From positions 1 through 56,802 of the IMG/VR virus record IMGVR_UViG_3300049053_000110: a DNA stretch of 56,802 bases. One strand, 5' to 3'. Position numbers and translations under genes: made by a program. The notes under the pieces were generated by a model that ran no database searches, had not been told where the DNA came from, and was given only the letters and a program-made list of their open reading frames with translations. How positions within the stretch are numbered: position 1 is the first letter of the stretch; every line of letters begins with the position of its first letter. Positions 30,880 through 39,682 of the stretch are shown one piece after another. This DNA is from a virus.

Positions 30880-31962
30880 ATGAAAAATTCATTAGTACAG
30901 GGGTTGAAAGAAAAGGACATGCAGGCGGTAGTTAATACCTACAACCTGAATGACTTCTTTTATCCTTCGATCTTCCCTTTGAAATTTACGCCTACCCTCA
31001 CGTGGAAATCACTTGAGGCTGACTTAGGCCTTCCCATTGCGGCAGATGTAGTTTCTTATGATGCTACAGCTCCCCGTAAAACCCGCAGGGTGATCAATCG
31101 CCTTTCCGGTGATATTCCCAAAATTGAAATTGCCCGCGATAAAAAAGAAAGCGAGCTCAATGAGTATTATGAGCTTTTGAACTATGCAAAAACCACCGAT
31201 GGCGCTCAAGCTATACTTGATTGGATTTATGAAGATGTGGAGTTTTGCTTCAAAGGTGTAAATGCCCGTTTGGAGTGGTTAGCTCTCCGTGCCCTTTCTA
31301 CTGGTAAAGTGACTTTGGATAAAGACAACAACAATGGTGTTGTTACCGAAACTGCAATTGACTTCATGGTGCCAACTGCTCAAAAGAGCGGCGTTACAAC
31401 CATTTGGTCAACGGCCGCAAGTGCTGATCCTGTTGCCAACATCAAAGCCAAACAAAAGCTTGCGAAAGCTGCCGGTTGGAGATTGGGTGTTGCCTACATG
31501 GACCAGGACACTTTTGACTACATGGTTGCCACCGAAAAGGTGCAAAAGGCCATGGCTTCATGGGCCATTGTTGCAGTGAGCGGACAAAGCGCACCTGATC
31601 TGGAAACGGTAAACAAATACATGGCTAAAAATGGTTTGCCCCGCATTATCATTATCGATAGCCAAATGCAGATTGAAAAGCAAGATGGTACTAAAACTAC
31701 TGTTACGCCTTTCCAGGCTGGTGTTGTTGCCCTCGTTCCTGAAGCAGTTTGCGGTAATACTTACCATGGTCCTTTGGCCGATGAGAAAGTAGAAAGCAGC
31801 ACTGCGCTTAAGGTTAAGCGTGGTCACGTGATGATCAAAAGATTTTCTCAGGAAGAGCCTTTGGTGGAAAGCACCAAGGCGATGGCTAATGCATTCCCTG
31901 TGTTTGCATCTGCCAAACGTGCGTACCTGATGGATGCGCTCAACACTTCCTGGACTTATTAA
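30880..31962 (+). CDS. Major capsid protein
   Basis: A 360-residue protein of a size and composition usual for an HK97-fold capsid protein of the phage cap E type: a helical N-arm (residues 1-35), an alpha-beta core, no signal peptide and few Cys. The conserved-looking region M-D-Q-D-T-F-D-Y-M-V and the C-terminal F-A-S-A-K-R-A-Y-L-M fit capsid proteins of Bacteroidota phages. The context, between decoration and connector genes, supports the call. It should be the most abundant virion protein. Confidence 0.8.
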   Translation: MKNSLVQGLKEKDMQAVVNTYNLNDFFYPSIFPLKFTPTLTWKSLEADLGLPIAADVVSYDATAPRKTRRVINRLSGDIPKIEIARDKKESELNEYYELLNYAKTTDGAQAILDWIYEDVEFCFKGVNARLEWLALRALSTGKVTLDKDNNNGVVTETAIDFMVPTAQKSGVTTIWSTAASADPVANIKAKQKLAKAAGWRLGVAYMDQDTFDYMVATEKVQKAMASWAIVAVSGQSAPDLETVNKYMAKNGLPRIIIIDSQMQIEKQDGTKTTVTPFQAGVVALVPEAVCGNTYHGPLADEKVESSTALKVKRGHVMIKRFSQEEPLVESTKAMANAFPVFASAKRAYLMDALNTSWTY

Positions 31963-31972
31963 TATCGTTCCA

Positions 31973-31985
31973 TTAGTTCTTTGAA
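31973..31985 (+). promoter_or_regulatory. Third boxA-like copy
   Basis: TTAGTTCTTTGAA is identical to 17971-17983 and shares AGTTCTTTGAA with the copy at 2452. It lies between the capsid stop and the connector start, 3 nt before that ATG. The function is unknown; as it partly covers the ribosome-binding region, it may be a leader signal or coincidence. Confidence 0.3.
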
Positions 31986-31987
31986 CT

Positions 31988-32296
31988 ATGACCAATAAAG
32001 AAGCTTTAGTTAGAGGCGTGTTATCGGGGTTTTCCGTTGATAGTTTCCAGGCAGATAAAGTCCTACTTGATGCCGGCGTTAATGGGGGAACCGAATATAT
32101 CGCCTCTAACGAAAAAGCCATTGATGAATGCGCTGTTAGGCTTTTATATAGTCATTGCATAAGTAGTGTTTCCGAGGGTGGTTATTCTATTTCTTACAGC
32201 AGGGAAGCAGTAGAAAATTTGATTAACAGGCTTTGCAACAAATGGGGTTTAGATAACCCGTTGCAGCCCACAATCAAAGCTATCAACCTATGGTAA
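31988..32296 (+). CDS. Head-tail connector-like protein
   Basis: A 102-residue helical protein in the place of the gp6/adaptor connector, directly after the capsid gene. The middle has Y-I-A-S-N-E-K-A-I-D-E-C-A-V-R-L-L, typical of the helical connector core. It forms a ring below the portal that joins the head to the tail. The assignment is by position and fold-like pattern. Confidence 0.55.
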   Translation: MTNKEALVRGVLSGFSVDSFQADKVLLDAGVNGGTEYIASNEKAIDECAVRLLYSHCISSVSEGGYSISYSREAVENLINRLCNKWGLDNPLQPTIKAINLW

Positions 32297-32607
32297 GACA
32301 ATACCCAGATAGTATGAGTGTTACCACAAACCCAAACTCCACAAGAGACGGTGGCGGTAACTGGCAAAGTGGCGGTGCTCCAACTACAAAAACGTATGAA
32401 TGTAGGTACGAGCCCAACACTGGCAACAGGGTACTAATAGGCGAAGGAGGAAAAAAAATTGACTACTCGGGAACGGTGTACTTCAAATCATCCGATGTGC
32501 TCATTATCGGCCAACAGGTTACGGTTACGCTTCACAGTGGTTCCGTAATTAAAGGCTCGGTAAAAGGTTTTCATCCAGGGCAATTAAACTCTAGGTTATG
32601 GCTATAG
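32290..32607 (+). CDS. Head-closure-like protein
   Basis: A 105-residue beta-rich protein overlapping the connector by 7 nt. The pattern G-G-K-K-I-D-Y-S-G-T-V-Y-F and I-I-G-Q-Q-V-T-V-T fits the small beta-barrel head-completion (stopper) proteins of siphoviruses. It would prevent DNA leakage before tail joining. Confidence 0.55.
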   Translation: MVRQYPDSMSVTTNPNSTRDGGGNWQSGGAPTTKTYECRYEPNTGNRVLIGEGGKKIDYSGTVYFKSSDVLIIGQQVTVTLHSGSVIKGSVKGFHPGQLNSRLWL

Positions 32608-33050
32608 CAGTTGTACCAAAGTTTAATAAGGCCTATCTGGATAAGATCGCAAAAGAACACCTGGAGAAAATTGAAAAGGCCGTGTTGCTTGTGCTTCGAA
32701 GGGTTGGAGAGCAGTTTATACGGGATGCCCGAAATACGAAAACGTATAAGGACCAAACCGGAAACCTCCGCTCTTCCATCGGCTATGTAATTCTTAAAAA
32801 CGGTAAGCAGGTAGAGGGCTCTTTTGGTAGCAAATCAGTAGGGAAGCAAGCGGCAAAAGCAGCAATCGCAGAAGTGGCCAAGCAATACCCGAAAGGGTTT
32901 GCGCTCATTGGAGTGGCCGGTATGAGTTACGCTGCAGCAGTTGAGGCAAGGGGTTACGATGTAATTACAAATGCCTCTGATGCAGCCGCGGAACTTCTTA
33001 AAGAGCTAATGTCAAAAGTTGGTAAACGGGCGAGCAGATTACAGTTATGA
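32598..33050 (+). CDS. HK97 gp10-like neck/tail protein
   Basis: A 150-residue protein with the pattern of HK97 gp10: N-terminal helix, R-V-G-E-Q-F-I-R-D-A-R, Y-K-D-Q-T-G-N-L-R-S-S-I-G and M-S-Y-A-A-A-V-E-A-R-G-Y. These proteins act at the head-tail joining step. Overlaps on both sides show tight coupling with the head-closure and tail-terminator-like genes. Confidence 0.7.
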   Translation: MAIAVVPKFNKAYLDKIAKEHLEKIEKAVLLVLRRVGEQFIRDARNTKTYKDQTGNLRSSIGYVILKNGKQVEGSFGSKSVGKQAAKAAIAEVAKQYPKGFALIGVAGMSYAAAVEARGYDVITNASDAAAELLKELMSKVGKRASRLQL

Positions 33051-33466
33051 GAACCACAATTGATGCAATAAATCTTCTTTACACACGGATTGCGGCAAGC
33101 GATCTGAAACTCGCCCTTACTGGTGATGTGTACAAAGAAGATGCGCCGATCAATATGAATGTTGAAAAGGAAAATGTTGTTATCAATGGGCTTGGGATAA
33201 ATAACGAGCAACTGCAAAAAGGAACATTCAATGTAAACATTTTTGTTCCCGACCTGGATATAACGGTTGAGGGCATAAGTCAGAAAGCGAGGAATGATGA
33301 ACGGTTCAAAGAATTAACCGACATAGCAATAGAAGTGGTAGATGAGTATTGGATGAGTGATTGCTATTTCACCGTACAGCAACATAACCTATTGTTTGAT
33401 GAAACACTCAAGCAGTGGTTTAGCAACATAAGAGTTGAATTTTATTCAGAAAATTTTAAAAATTAA
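33047..33466 (+). CDS. Tail terminator-like protein
   Basis: A 139-residue soluble protein with a compact alpha-beta pattern, placed between the gp10-like and tail tube genes, exactly where siphoviruses encode the tail terminator which caps the tube and fixes its length. There is no strong motif. It overlaps the previous gene by 4 nt. Confidence 0.55.
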   Translation: MRTTIDAINLLYTRIAASDLKLALTGDVYKEDAPINMNVEKENVVINGLGINNEQLQKGTFNVNIFVPDLDITVEGISQKARNDERFKELTDIAIEVVDEYWMSDCYFTVQQHNLLFDETLKQWFSNIRVEFYSENFKN

Positions 33467-33469
33467 ATC

Positions 33470-34234
33470 ATGGGCAAAAGAATACTTGGATTAGTAAGTA
33501 TCGAACTTGCTCCCATCGCAAGCGATGGCGGCATAGGCTCAAATTGGGAAGCACTCGGACTGACTGTTAAAGACTCTTGTGTATTTAATGAGTCAGACCC
33601 AACAAAGACAGAGTTTTTTGTTGAAGAAAACGAGGATCCTATTGAGTCGTTTGTATCGCAAAAAGGAGTTGATAGTATTAGCTGGTCAACCAACAATACA
33701 ACAGGTAGAGCAATGTACCTGCTTTTCGGAGGCACATTTACTGCCTATAAAACCATTGCAACTTTCGGCTCAATCACGGCAGGTTCCGGTTATACCAGCG
33801 CTGCTTATAAATCAGTTCCTTTAACTGGTGGTACTGGTACCGGCGCACTCGCTGATATCACTGTTGCCGGCGGGCTTGTTACCGTGGTAACGCTGGTGTA
33901 TGGCGGTGAAGGATATACTGTGTCTGATTCACTGAGCGCATCTACAGCTTACTTAGGTGCTGGTACTGGCTTTGCGATTCCTGTTGCTACCCTTAGCAAT
34001 GGCAGTGCAACGAAATCCACGTATGAGCCACCAAGCACACAGCCGGAAGTAGAAAAATCGCTGAAGATCACTGATAAGAAGGGGAACATCTTTGAATTTG
34101 TGCGTGTAAAATTCGCAGCAAAGAAAAACTTCTCTTTCCAGGGTACAAGGCTTGGAGCAATTGACATTGTAGCAACGGTTCTTACTCCGACAAAATCAGG
34201 AGTATCCAACTGGAAGGCTACCTATGCGAATTAA
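33470..34234 (+). CDS. Major tail tube protein with inserted domain
   Basis: A 254-residue protein. The N- and C-terminal parts (residues 1-88 and 180-254) look like a tail tube fold (V-S-I-E-L-A-P-I-A near the start; T-R-L-G-A-I-D-I-V-A-T-V-L near the end). Residues about 90-175 are a glycine-rich insertion with A-G-S-G-Y-T, G-G-T-G-T-G-A and Y-G-G-E-G-Y-T, a module found as an add-on in several phage tail proteins and probably displayed on the tube surface. A strong terminator follows. Hexamers of this protein stack to make the tail. Confidence 0.7.
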   Translation: MGKRILGLVSIELAPIASDGGIGSNWEALGLTVKDSCVFNESDPTKTEFFVEENEDPIESFVSQKGVDSISWSTNNTTGRAMYLLFGGTFTAYKTIATFGSITAGSGYTSAAYKSVPLTGGTGTGALADITVAGGLVTVVTLVYGGEGYTVSDSLSASTAYLGAGTGFAIPVATLSNGSATKSTYEPPSTQPEVEKSLKITDKKGNIFEFVRVKFAAKKNFSFQGTRLGAIDIVATVLTPTKSGVSNWKATYAN

Positions 34235-34260
34235 TCCATCTTCCTCCATAAAAATTCCAG

Positions 34261-34286
34261 GCGCCCCGATAACAAGGGGCGTTTTT
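34261..34286 (+). terminator. Strong intrinsic terminator after tail tube gene
   Basis: CGCCCC (34262-34267), loop GATAACAA, GGGGCG (34276-34281) and a T-run (34282-34286). It is between tail tube and chaperone genes, so it may reduce transcription of the tail assembly genes relative to tube protein. Confidence 0.85.
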
Positions 34287-34302
34287 GCAAAAACGATTCT
34301 AC

Positions 34303-34863
34303 ATGCAGAAAGAAGAAATTTCCAAAGAAGAAATTCTCGAAAATGTTGCCAGTGCCATCACTGAGGAAACAATAAATTTTGATGTTGATGTCCGGGCGGA
34401 TGAAGAGGCTGGTTTTATTAAAAAGCTACTCAGAAAAAACAAAGCAACAAAGAGGTTTTTTGTTATCCGTCCGCTTACCATGGGCACGGCAATGCGTATT
34501 TCAAGGCTTATGATGAGGGTGAAGCCTGGACGGTTTGATTATAACGGCCTCATGGATGAAATGGGCAAGAGCAATGATAAAATGGCTGAGATACTTGCCC
34601 TTGCTGTTACCAACAAAAAGAAACTCCCTTCTCCAAAGATGATAGAGTTTTTTTTATTCAATGTGACAGCCGGAGAAATGCAGGCCCTTTGCTCCATGGT
34701 TATTAAACAAATGGGAGTCGAGGCTTTTTTGAATACTATCGTCTTAATGAGAGGCATCAACGCATTAGAGATAAGCAAGAAAGAAGCGGAGGAGCCGAAA
34801 GAAGAGACGAGCCCACAAGTCCCTGGGAATACGTTGGAGGTCTTGCAAAATCTTTTCGAGTAA
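34303..34863 (+). CDS. Tail assembly chaperone (gpG-like)
   Basis: A 186-residue soluble helical protein between tail tube and tape measure genes, the usual place of gpG-type chaperones. It carries a charged N-terminus, a basic middle (L-L-R-K-N-K-A-T-K-R-F-F-V-I-R-P-L) and an acidic C-terminal tail. The ATG at 34303 is chosen; a TTG at 34285 lies inside the terminator. The gene overlaps the -1-frame extension. The chaperone would coat the tape measure protein before tail tube polymerisation. Confidence 0.7.
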   Translation: MQKEEISKEEILENVASAITEETINFDVDVRADEEAGFIKKLLRKNKATKRFFVIRPLTMGTAMRISRLMMRVKPGRFDYNGLMDEMGKSNDKMAEILALAVTNKKKLPSPKMIEFFLFNVTAGEMQALCSMVIKQMGVEAFLNTIVLMRGINALEISKKEAEEPKEETSPQVPGNTLEVLQNLFE

Positions 34864-35024
34864 GCCCCGACTTTGTTCTTTGGAAAATGAGTTTTATAAA
34901 TGTCTGCATGTATGGTGCAACCATACCGATTCCAGAAATGCCGGAACCTGGCGAAGACAAAAAGGATAAAGATCAAGAGGTTGAAGGCCTTGGCGGGCTG
35001 AAGGACATTTTCGGAGGCGGTTAA
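34818..35024 (+). CDS. Frameshifted extension of tail chaperone (gpGT-like)
   Basis: In the -1 frame relative to the chaperone an open frame runs through its end: W-E-Y-V-G-G-L-A-K-S-F-R-V-S-P-D-F-V-L-W-K-M-S-F, followed by an acidic tail ending in I-F-G-G-G at 35024. The pattern of tryptophan-rich helix then acidic tail is the usual T-domain made by programmed -1 frameshifting in siphoviruses. No classic slippery heptamer was found in the overlap, so the shift point is unresolved; an internal ATG at 34887 could instead start a short separate protein. Confidence 0.6.
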   Translation, partial: SPWEYVGGLAKSFRVSPDFVLWKMSFINVCMYGATIPIPEMPEPGEDKKDKDQEVEGLGGLKDIFGGG

Positions 35025-35036
35025 AAATTATAAACA

Positions 35037-38000
35037 ATGGGTGTAAACGTTCAAGGTAGTCCACTCGAATTTGAAGCGTACATAAAAAGCGATTCATACG
35101 AGGCACATATAAGAAGGCTGATTGCACAAACTTCGCAACTAACCGATGCAGCACAGAAGGAAGCCAATGTTATTGACAGCATTGTTAAGCGAACTACTTC
35201 CGCAATCGGCCTATATGCTTCTTTTGCTGTAGGCTCAAACTTTGTTGGCGAGGTGGCACGGGTGCGTGGCGAATTCCAGCAATTGGAAGTTGCTTTTACA
35301 ACCATGCTTGGTTCAAAGGAAAAGGCAGATAAGTTACTTGCAGAAGTAACAGAGTTTGCCGCAAAGACTCCTTTTGAACTTTCAGAAGTTGCCGCAGCCA
35401 CAAAACAATTACTTGCTTTCGGGATCTCCGCAGACAAAATAAAAACTACACTAAAAAGCCTGGGTGATATTTCCGCAGGTATTGGCGCTCCCATTGGAGA
35501 AATTGCTTACCTGTTCGGAACGATCAAAACGCAAGGTGTTGCACTTACTCAAGATGTAAGGCAGTTTGCTACCCGCGGTATTCCAATTTATGAGGAGCTG
35601 GCAAAAATATTAGGTGTTGCTGTTGAAAAAGTTGGCGACTTCATTACTGCCGGAAAAGTTGGTTTCCCTGAAATAGAAAAAGTATTTCAGAACCTTACGG
35701 CCAACGGTTCCAAGTTTGGCGGGCTGATGGAGGCGCAGGCAAAAACTATTACCGGCCTTCAATCGAATTTCCGTGATGCTGTGGATAGGATGCTTAATGA
35801 TATTGGCAAAAGCCAGGAAGGAATAATTGCCAGCGCCATAAAAACCGCCACGGCTTTCGTTGAGAATTATGAAAAGGTGCTCGACATTTTGAAAGTGTTA
35901 GTGATTACGTACGGTGCCTACAAAGCAGCTATCATTGCCCACAATGCCGTTACTGCTATTTCTACCGCACTAACTAAAGGATGGACAATTGCAGAAATAT
36001 TGCGCTTCAACGCAATGAGAGCAAGTGCGGGGGCCATGCGGTTACTAAATGCTACTATGCTTGCTAATCCTGCCGTTGCTGTTGCGACCGGCGTGGCCTT
36101 ATTAGTTAGCGCACTGGTAGTTTTTGGGCGTACTGCAGATAGCGTGAAAAGCAAAGCCGAATTATTGGCTGATGCGCAAAAAAATGTTGGCGATAAGTTC
36201 GAAGAGCAGCAGGTTAAGATTAAGGCTTATGTAGAAACCCTTAAAGCGGGTAACACTACAGAAGATCAGCGTTTAAATATTTACAATAAGCTAAAAGAAA
36301 TTAATCCTGAGATTGTAAAAGGCTACGATGCTAAAACCAACTCCGTTCAAATCCTTACCGCCAATGTAAACAAATATCTGGAGGCTCTAAGAAAACAAAT
36401 TGCACTTGAGGCAAACGATGAAGCATTGCAAGCTTCCATTAAGCAGGAGAATGCATTAAAGAAAAGGATTAAAGGGTTGAATGACGCTGTAAAAGACTTG
36501 GCTGCTAATAAAGGTAAGTTCGACAAATCCGATCCGTATGGGCTAACTCAATTATTAGCGCCCGGACAAACAAAGTCTGCTATTTCTCAATTGGAGCAAC
36601 AGTTGAAGGGTCAGCAAAAAGTAACACAGGAGCTTGCCCAGGAAGGAGCTGCCACGGCTGCGCAAGGCGAAACAACAAAGCAGGAAGCAAAAAAACGCAC
36701 CATTGCCGTTATTGATGAAGAAATTTCTGCATTAAAAAAGCAACAGAAAGAAGAGTCCGATACTAAGGAAAAAAGAATTGCCTTTGATAAAAAAATTGCA
36801 GCACTAGAAGCAGAGAGGGCAAAGATTGTCGGCGAGTCGAAAAGGGAAATTGCAGCAGCCAACGCGCTTGAAAGCAAAACCAACGCACTTCTCGAACAGC
36901 GAAAAAATTTATTGGAAAAAATTGCAGGACTGAAGCGGGGCTCTGATCAATCCGGATTGATTAAAGAACAATCGGAGCTGGATAAGATCAATGAAAAATA
37001 CGATGCTGCCATCCAAAATGTTGTTGACTACAACCAAAAGGTTGCCGAGTTCAATAAGAAAAATAAAACCAGTGTGCAGGGTGTTGGCCAAGTAGATATT
37101 AATGCACTCAATGAAGCCCGCAACCGTGAACTTCAAAACACAAGGCTTAAAGATGATGCTGACAGATACCTTAAAAATCTTGATAACCAAAAGCGGATTT
37201 TCGAACAATTCGAAGAGGCTAAAAAGCAAATCGGCATTGAGAAAGCAAATGAGCTGTTTAATGAGCAAACCAAAAATTTGCAATCCTACGGCGAGTTTTT
37301 GCAAAACGAACTTGCTAAGATCACACCAAAGATTGTATTAGGCATTGCAAACATTGGCGACCTGCAACGGTTGAAAGGATTGTCCGATGCACTGAAAAAA
37401 TTTAATGAGGAGCGGGCGCAGGAAGAGCTTAAAAACATATCAAACCTTGTTTCAGCAACCCTTTCTTATAATTCTCAGCGAACCCTTATTAATGAGCGAT
37501 ACAATCAGCTTGAGTTGCAGTTGGACAAGGCTAAGGGGAAGGGGATCATTAAGAATCATGAAGCAGTAAAAGAAGCTTTGAAAAAAGGAAGGGCCGACGA
37601 GCTGGAGGCTCTTGAAAATTCTCTTATAAGGCAATCTGACCTTTATAAAAAACTAGGCACTGATATAATTGGATTTTCCAGGGAAAGACTGAAGCAGCAA
37701 ATAAAAGATTTGAGAGAGCAACTTAGGTCCGGCATTTTTACTGATGCGGAAGGTAAACAGCAGTCTCTTAGCCCGGAGCTCATAAAAGCAGTAGAGGCCG
37801 AGATTGAAAGGTTAAACAGTTTGCTTCAAAGCACTTCTGAAATTTTAGGCCTTTCTGTTACTGAATTAAATAAAATAGCTGCCGATGCCGCAAAACTATC
37901 AGGAGTTTTTTCAACGCTGGCTGAGTCGGTAGAACCTTTAAACAAAAATTTATCTACCACTCTTTCACAAATCGGCCAGGTGGTGAACCTGGCGGGCACT

Positions 38001-39173
38001 GCCGCATCCGGCCTCGCTTCGTTTGCAAGCGGTGATTATATTGGAGCGGCTTCAGCCGGAGCAAGTTTTGTAACACAGGTAATCAACCTTTTTTCATCTG
38101 CTAAAAAATCAGCAGCAGAAGCGCAAAGGCAAATAGAGTCGTTTAACGCCGCTGTTCTTCGTGGAGAGATAGAATATGGAATAGCATTAAGAAACCGGCT
38201 ATTGCTGCAAGCAGAAGGCAACAAGCTTACATTGGAAGGCCTCAAGGCACAGAAGGAAACTTTAGAAATAAGTAAACGGCAAAACCAGGAAGAGTTTAAC
38301 CGCATCCTACAGCTTCTGCAGCAAGAGCAATTTATTGCAGGGCAGAGCACTAAAAAGAAAAAGAACGGTTTTTTAAATTTTATAGGTGCAGCAGGTGCGA
38401 TTGCCTCTCTTTTTGGTGCAGGTGATACAACCCAGGTTCAAAATCAACTTGGAGGGCTGGCAGGATTAACCTTTGAAAAGTTAGAAGAGCTTTTTGCAAA
38501 GGGACAGTTGACTGATAAAGCAAAAGAGCTTTTCCAACAATTACAAAAACTAAAACAGGAAGGCGTTGATATTGACGAACAGTTATCCGATTTGAGGGAG
38601 AGAGCCCAAGAGGTTTTCACCGGTACCACCGCAAGCAATATACTTGACGGCATTGTTGACGGTTTTAAAAACGGACTTCGTTCTGCAAAAGACTTTGCCG
38701 GAAACTTCGAGGAGCTCATGCGAAATGCGCTTCTTAATGCTTTGAAGTTCCGCTACCTGGAAGGACCTATAAATGAAATTTTTGAACAGTTTGCCACTTT
38801 CTCGGAAGATGGGCTTACTGAAGCCGAAGTAAACCAATTGAGAGAAGCCTACAATGCGGCAATCACTTCCGCAGGCGAGAAGTTGGAGGATTTGCAGAAG
38901 ATTGCAGGTATTAACATTAGCGATGCCAGTACTCAAAATTCTATTGCAGGCCAGTTCAAGGCAATGACTGAAGACACCGGAAATCTTTTGGCTGGCCAAT
39001 TCGGAGGCGTGCGCTTAACGCTGATCGATGTTTTGAAAATAGCAACCGACCAACTTAAAGTGCAACAGAACATTGAGGCAAATACAGGAAGAACCGTGGC
39101 AAGACTGGACACAATCATTCGCAAGTTTGATTCTTACGAAGGCGGTACATCATCAATAAAAGTGGCAATTTAA
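35037..39173 (+). CDS. Tape measure protein
   Basis: A 1378-residue tail tape measure protein. Residues about 70-200 match the tape_measure domain (G-E-F-Q-Q-L-E-V-A-F-T-T-M-L-G-S, F-A-A-K-T-P-F-E-L-S-E-V-A-A-A-T, F-A-T-R-G-I-P-I-Y-E-E-L). Hydrophobic segments near 275-365 are probably the membrane-active part; long coiled coils fill about 380-920, and a second glycine/alanine-rich region lies around 985-1030. It determines tail length and helps DNA entry. At roughly 0.15 nm per residue the size predicts a tail of about 200 nm (inference). Confidence 0.9.
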   Translation: MGVNVQGSPLEFEAYIKSDSYEAHIRRLIAQTSQLTDAAQKEANVIDSIVKRTTSAIGLYASFAVGSNFVGEVARVRGEFQQLEVAFTTMLGSKEKADKLLAEVTEFAAKTPFELSEVAAATKQLLAFGISADKIKTTLKSLGDISAGIGAPIGEIAYLFGTIKTQGVALTQDVRQFATRGIPIYEELAKILGVAVEKVGDFITAGKVGFPEIEKVFQNLTANGSKFGGLMEAQAKTITGLQSNFRDAVDRMLNDIGKSQEGIIASAIKTATAFVENYEKVLDILKVLVITYGAYKAAIIAHNAVTAISTALTKGWTIAEILRFNAMRASAGAMRLLNATMLANPAVAVATGVALLVSALVVFGRTADSVKSKAELLADAQKNVGDKFEEQQVKIKAYVETLKAGNTTEDQRLNIYNKLKEINPEIVKGYDAKTNSVQILTANVNKYLEALRKQIALEANDEALQASIKQENALKKRIKGLNDAVKDLAANKGKFDKSDPYGLTQLLAPGQTKSAISQLEQQLKGQQKVTQELAQEGAATAAQGETTKQEAKKRTIAVIDEEISALKKQQKEESDTKEKRIAFDKKIAALEAERAKIVGESKREIAAANALESKTNALLEQRKNLLEKIAGLKRGSDQSGLIKEQSELDKINEKYDAAIQNVVDYNQKVAEFNKKNKTSVQGVGQVDINALNEARNRELQNTRLKDDADRYLKNLDNQKRIFEQFEEAKKQIGIEKANELFNEQTKNLQSYGEFLQNELAKITPKIVLGIANIGDLQRLKGLSDALKKFNEERAQEELKNISNLVSATLSYNSQRTLINERYNQLELQLDKAKGKGIIKNHEAVKEALKKGRADELEALENSLIRQSDLYKKLGTDIIGFSRERLKQQIKDLREQLRSGIFTDAEGKQQSLSPELIKAVEAEIERLNSLLQSTSEILGLSVTELNKIAADAAKLSGVFSTLAESVEPLNKNLSTTLSQIGQVVNLAGTAASGLASFASGDYIGAASAGASFVTQVINLFSSAKKSAAEAQRQIESFNAAVLRGEIEYGIALRNRLLLQAEGNKLTLEGLKAQKETLEISKRQNQEEFNRILQLLQQEQFIAGQSTKKKKNGFLNFIGAAGAIASLFGAGDTTQVQNQLGGLAGLTFEKLEELFAKGQLTDKAKELFQQLQKLKQEGVDIDEQLSDLRERAQEVFTGTTASNILDGIVDGFKNGLRSAKDFAGNFEELMRNALLNALKFRYLEGPINEIFEQFATFSEDGLTEAEVNQLREAYNAAITSAGEKLEDLQKIAGINISDASTQNSIAGQFKAMTEDTGNLLAGQFGGVRLTLIDVLKIATDQLKVQQNIEANTGRTVARLDTIIRKFDSYEGGTSSIKVAI

Positions 39174-39183
39174 AAACAGTACA

Positions 39184-39681
39184 ATGCTAGACCTTACAAA
39201 CTATTTTTATATCGACGGCATTGACCTTTGGGCTAATTACAATTTGGGCATTTTAAAGGGAGGCAGCGAGTTTTTGAAATACCCGAAAATAAAGCCACAC
39301 ATAGAATATGATTGGCCCGACCAACACGGAATTGATGTTGACCTGCAAACAACGTTTTTCCAACAGCGTGATATAAGCCTGCAAATGGCCATAGTAACAG
39401 AGAGCGAAGAGGATTTTTGGATAAAAAGAAATGCATTCATTGATATGCTCACAAGAACTGGAGAGAGAAGATTGTCCATTACTTCCCACGGAGCGCGGAG
39501 CTATTTCATTTATTATAAAGACTGTTCACAGATACAGAAAGTAAAAGCATTAACCGGTCTCAATGATCACCGGATTGCATACACTTTTACCTTGGTTGTT
39601 TGTGAGCCCAGGCCAAAGGGAGGCGAAGGAAATGCAAACCTTCCGCTATTAGCAGACGACAGAACGCCAATACTAACTTAA
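39184..39681 (+). CDS. Distal tail protein-like
   Basis: A 165-residue beta-rich protein located between tape measure and hub genes, the place of the distal tail (Dit) protein that joins the tube to the tip. It contains G-I-D-L-W-A-N-Y-N and an R-R-L-S-I-T-S-H-G-A-R pattern. There is no enzyme motif. The call rests on position and size. Confidence 0.6.
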   Translation: MLDLTNYFYIDGIDLWANYNLGILKGGSEFLKYPKIKPHIEYDWPDQHGIDVDLQTTFFQQRDISLQMAIVTESEEDFWIKRNAFIDMLTRTGERRLSITSHGARSYFIYYKDCSQIQKVKALTGLNDHRIAYTFTLVVCEPRPKGGEGNANLPLLADDRTPILT

Positions 39682-39682
39682 C

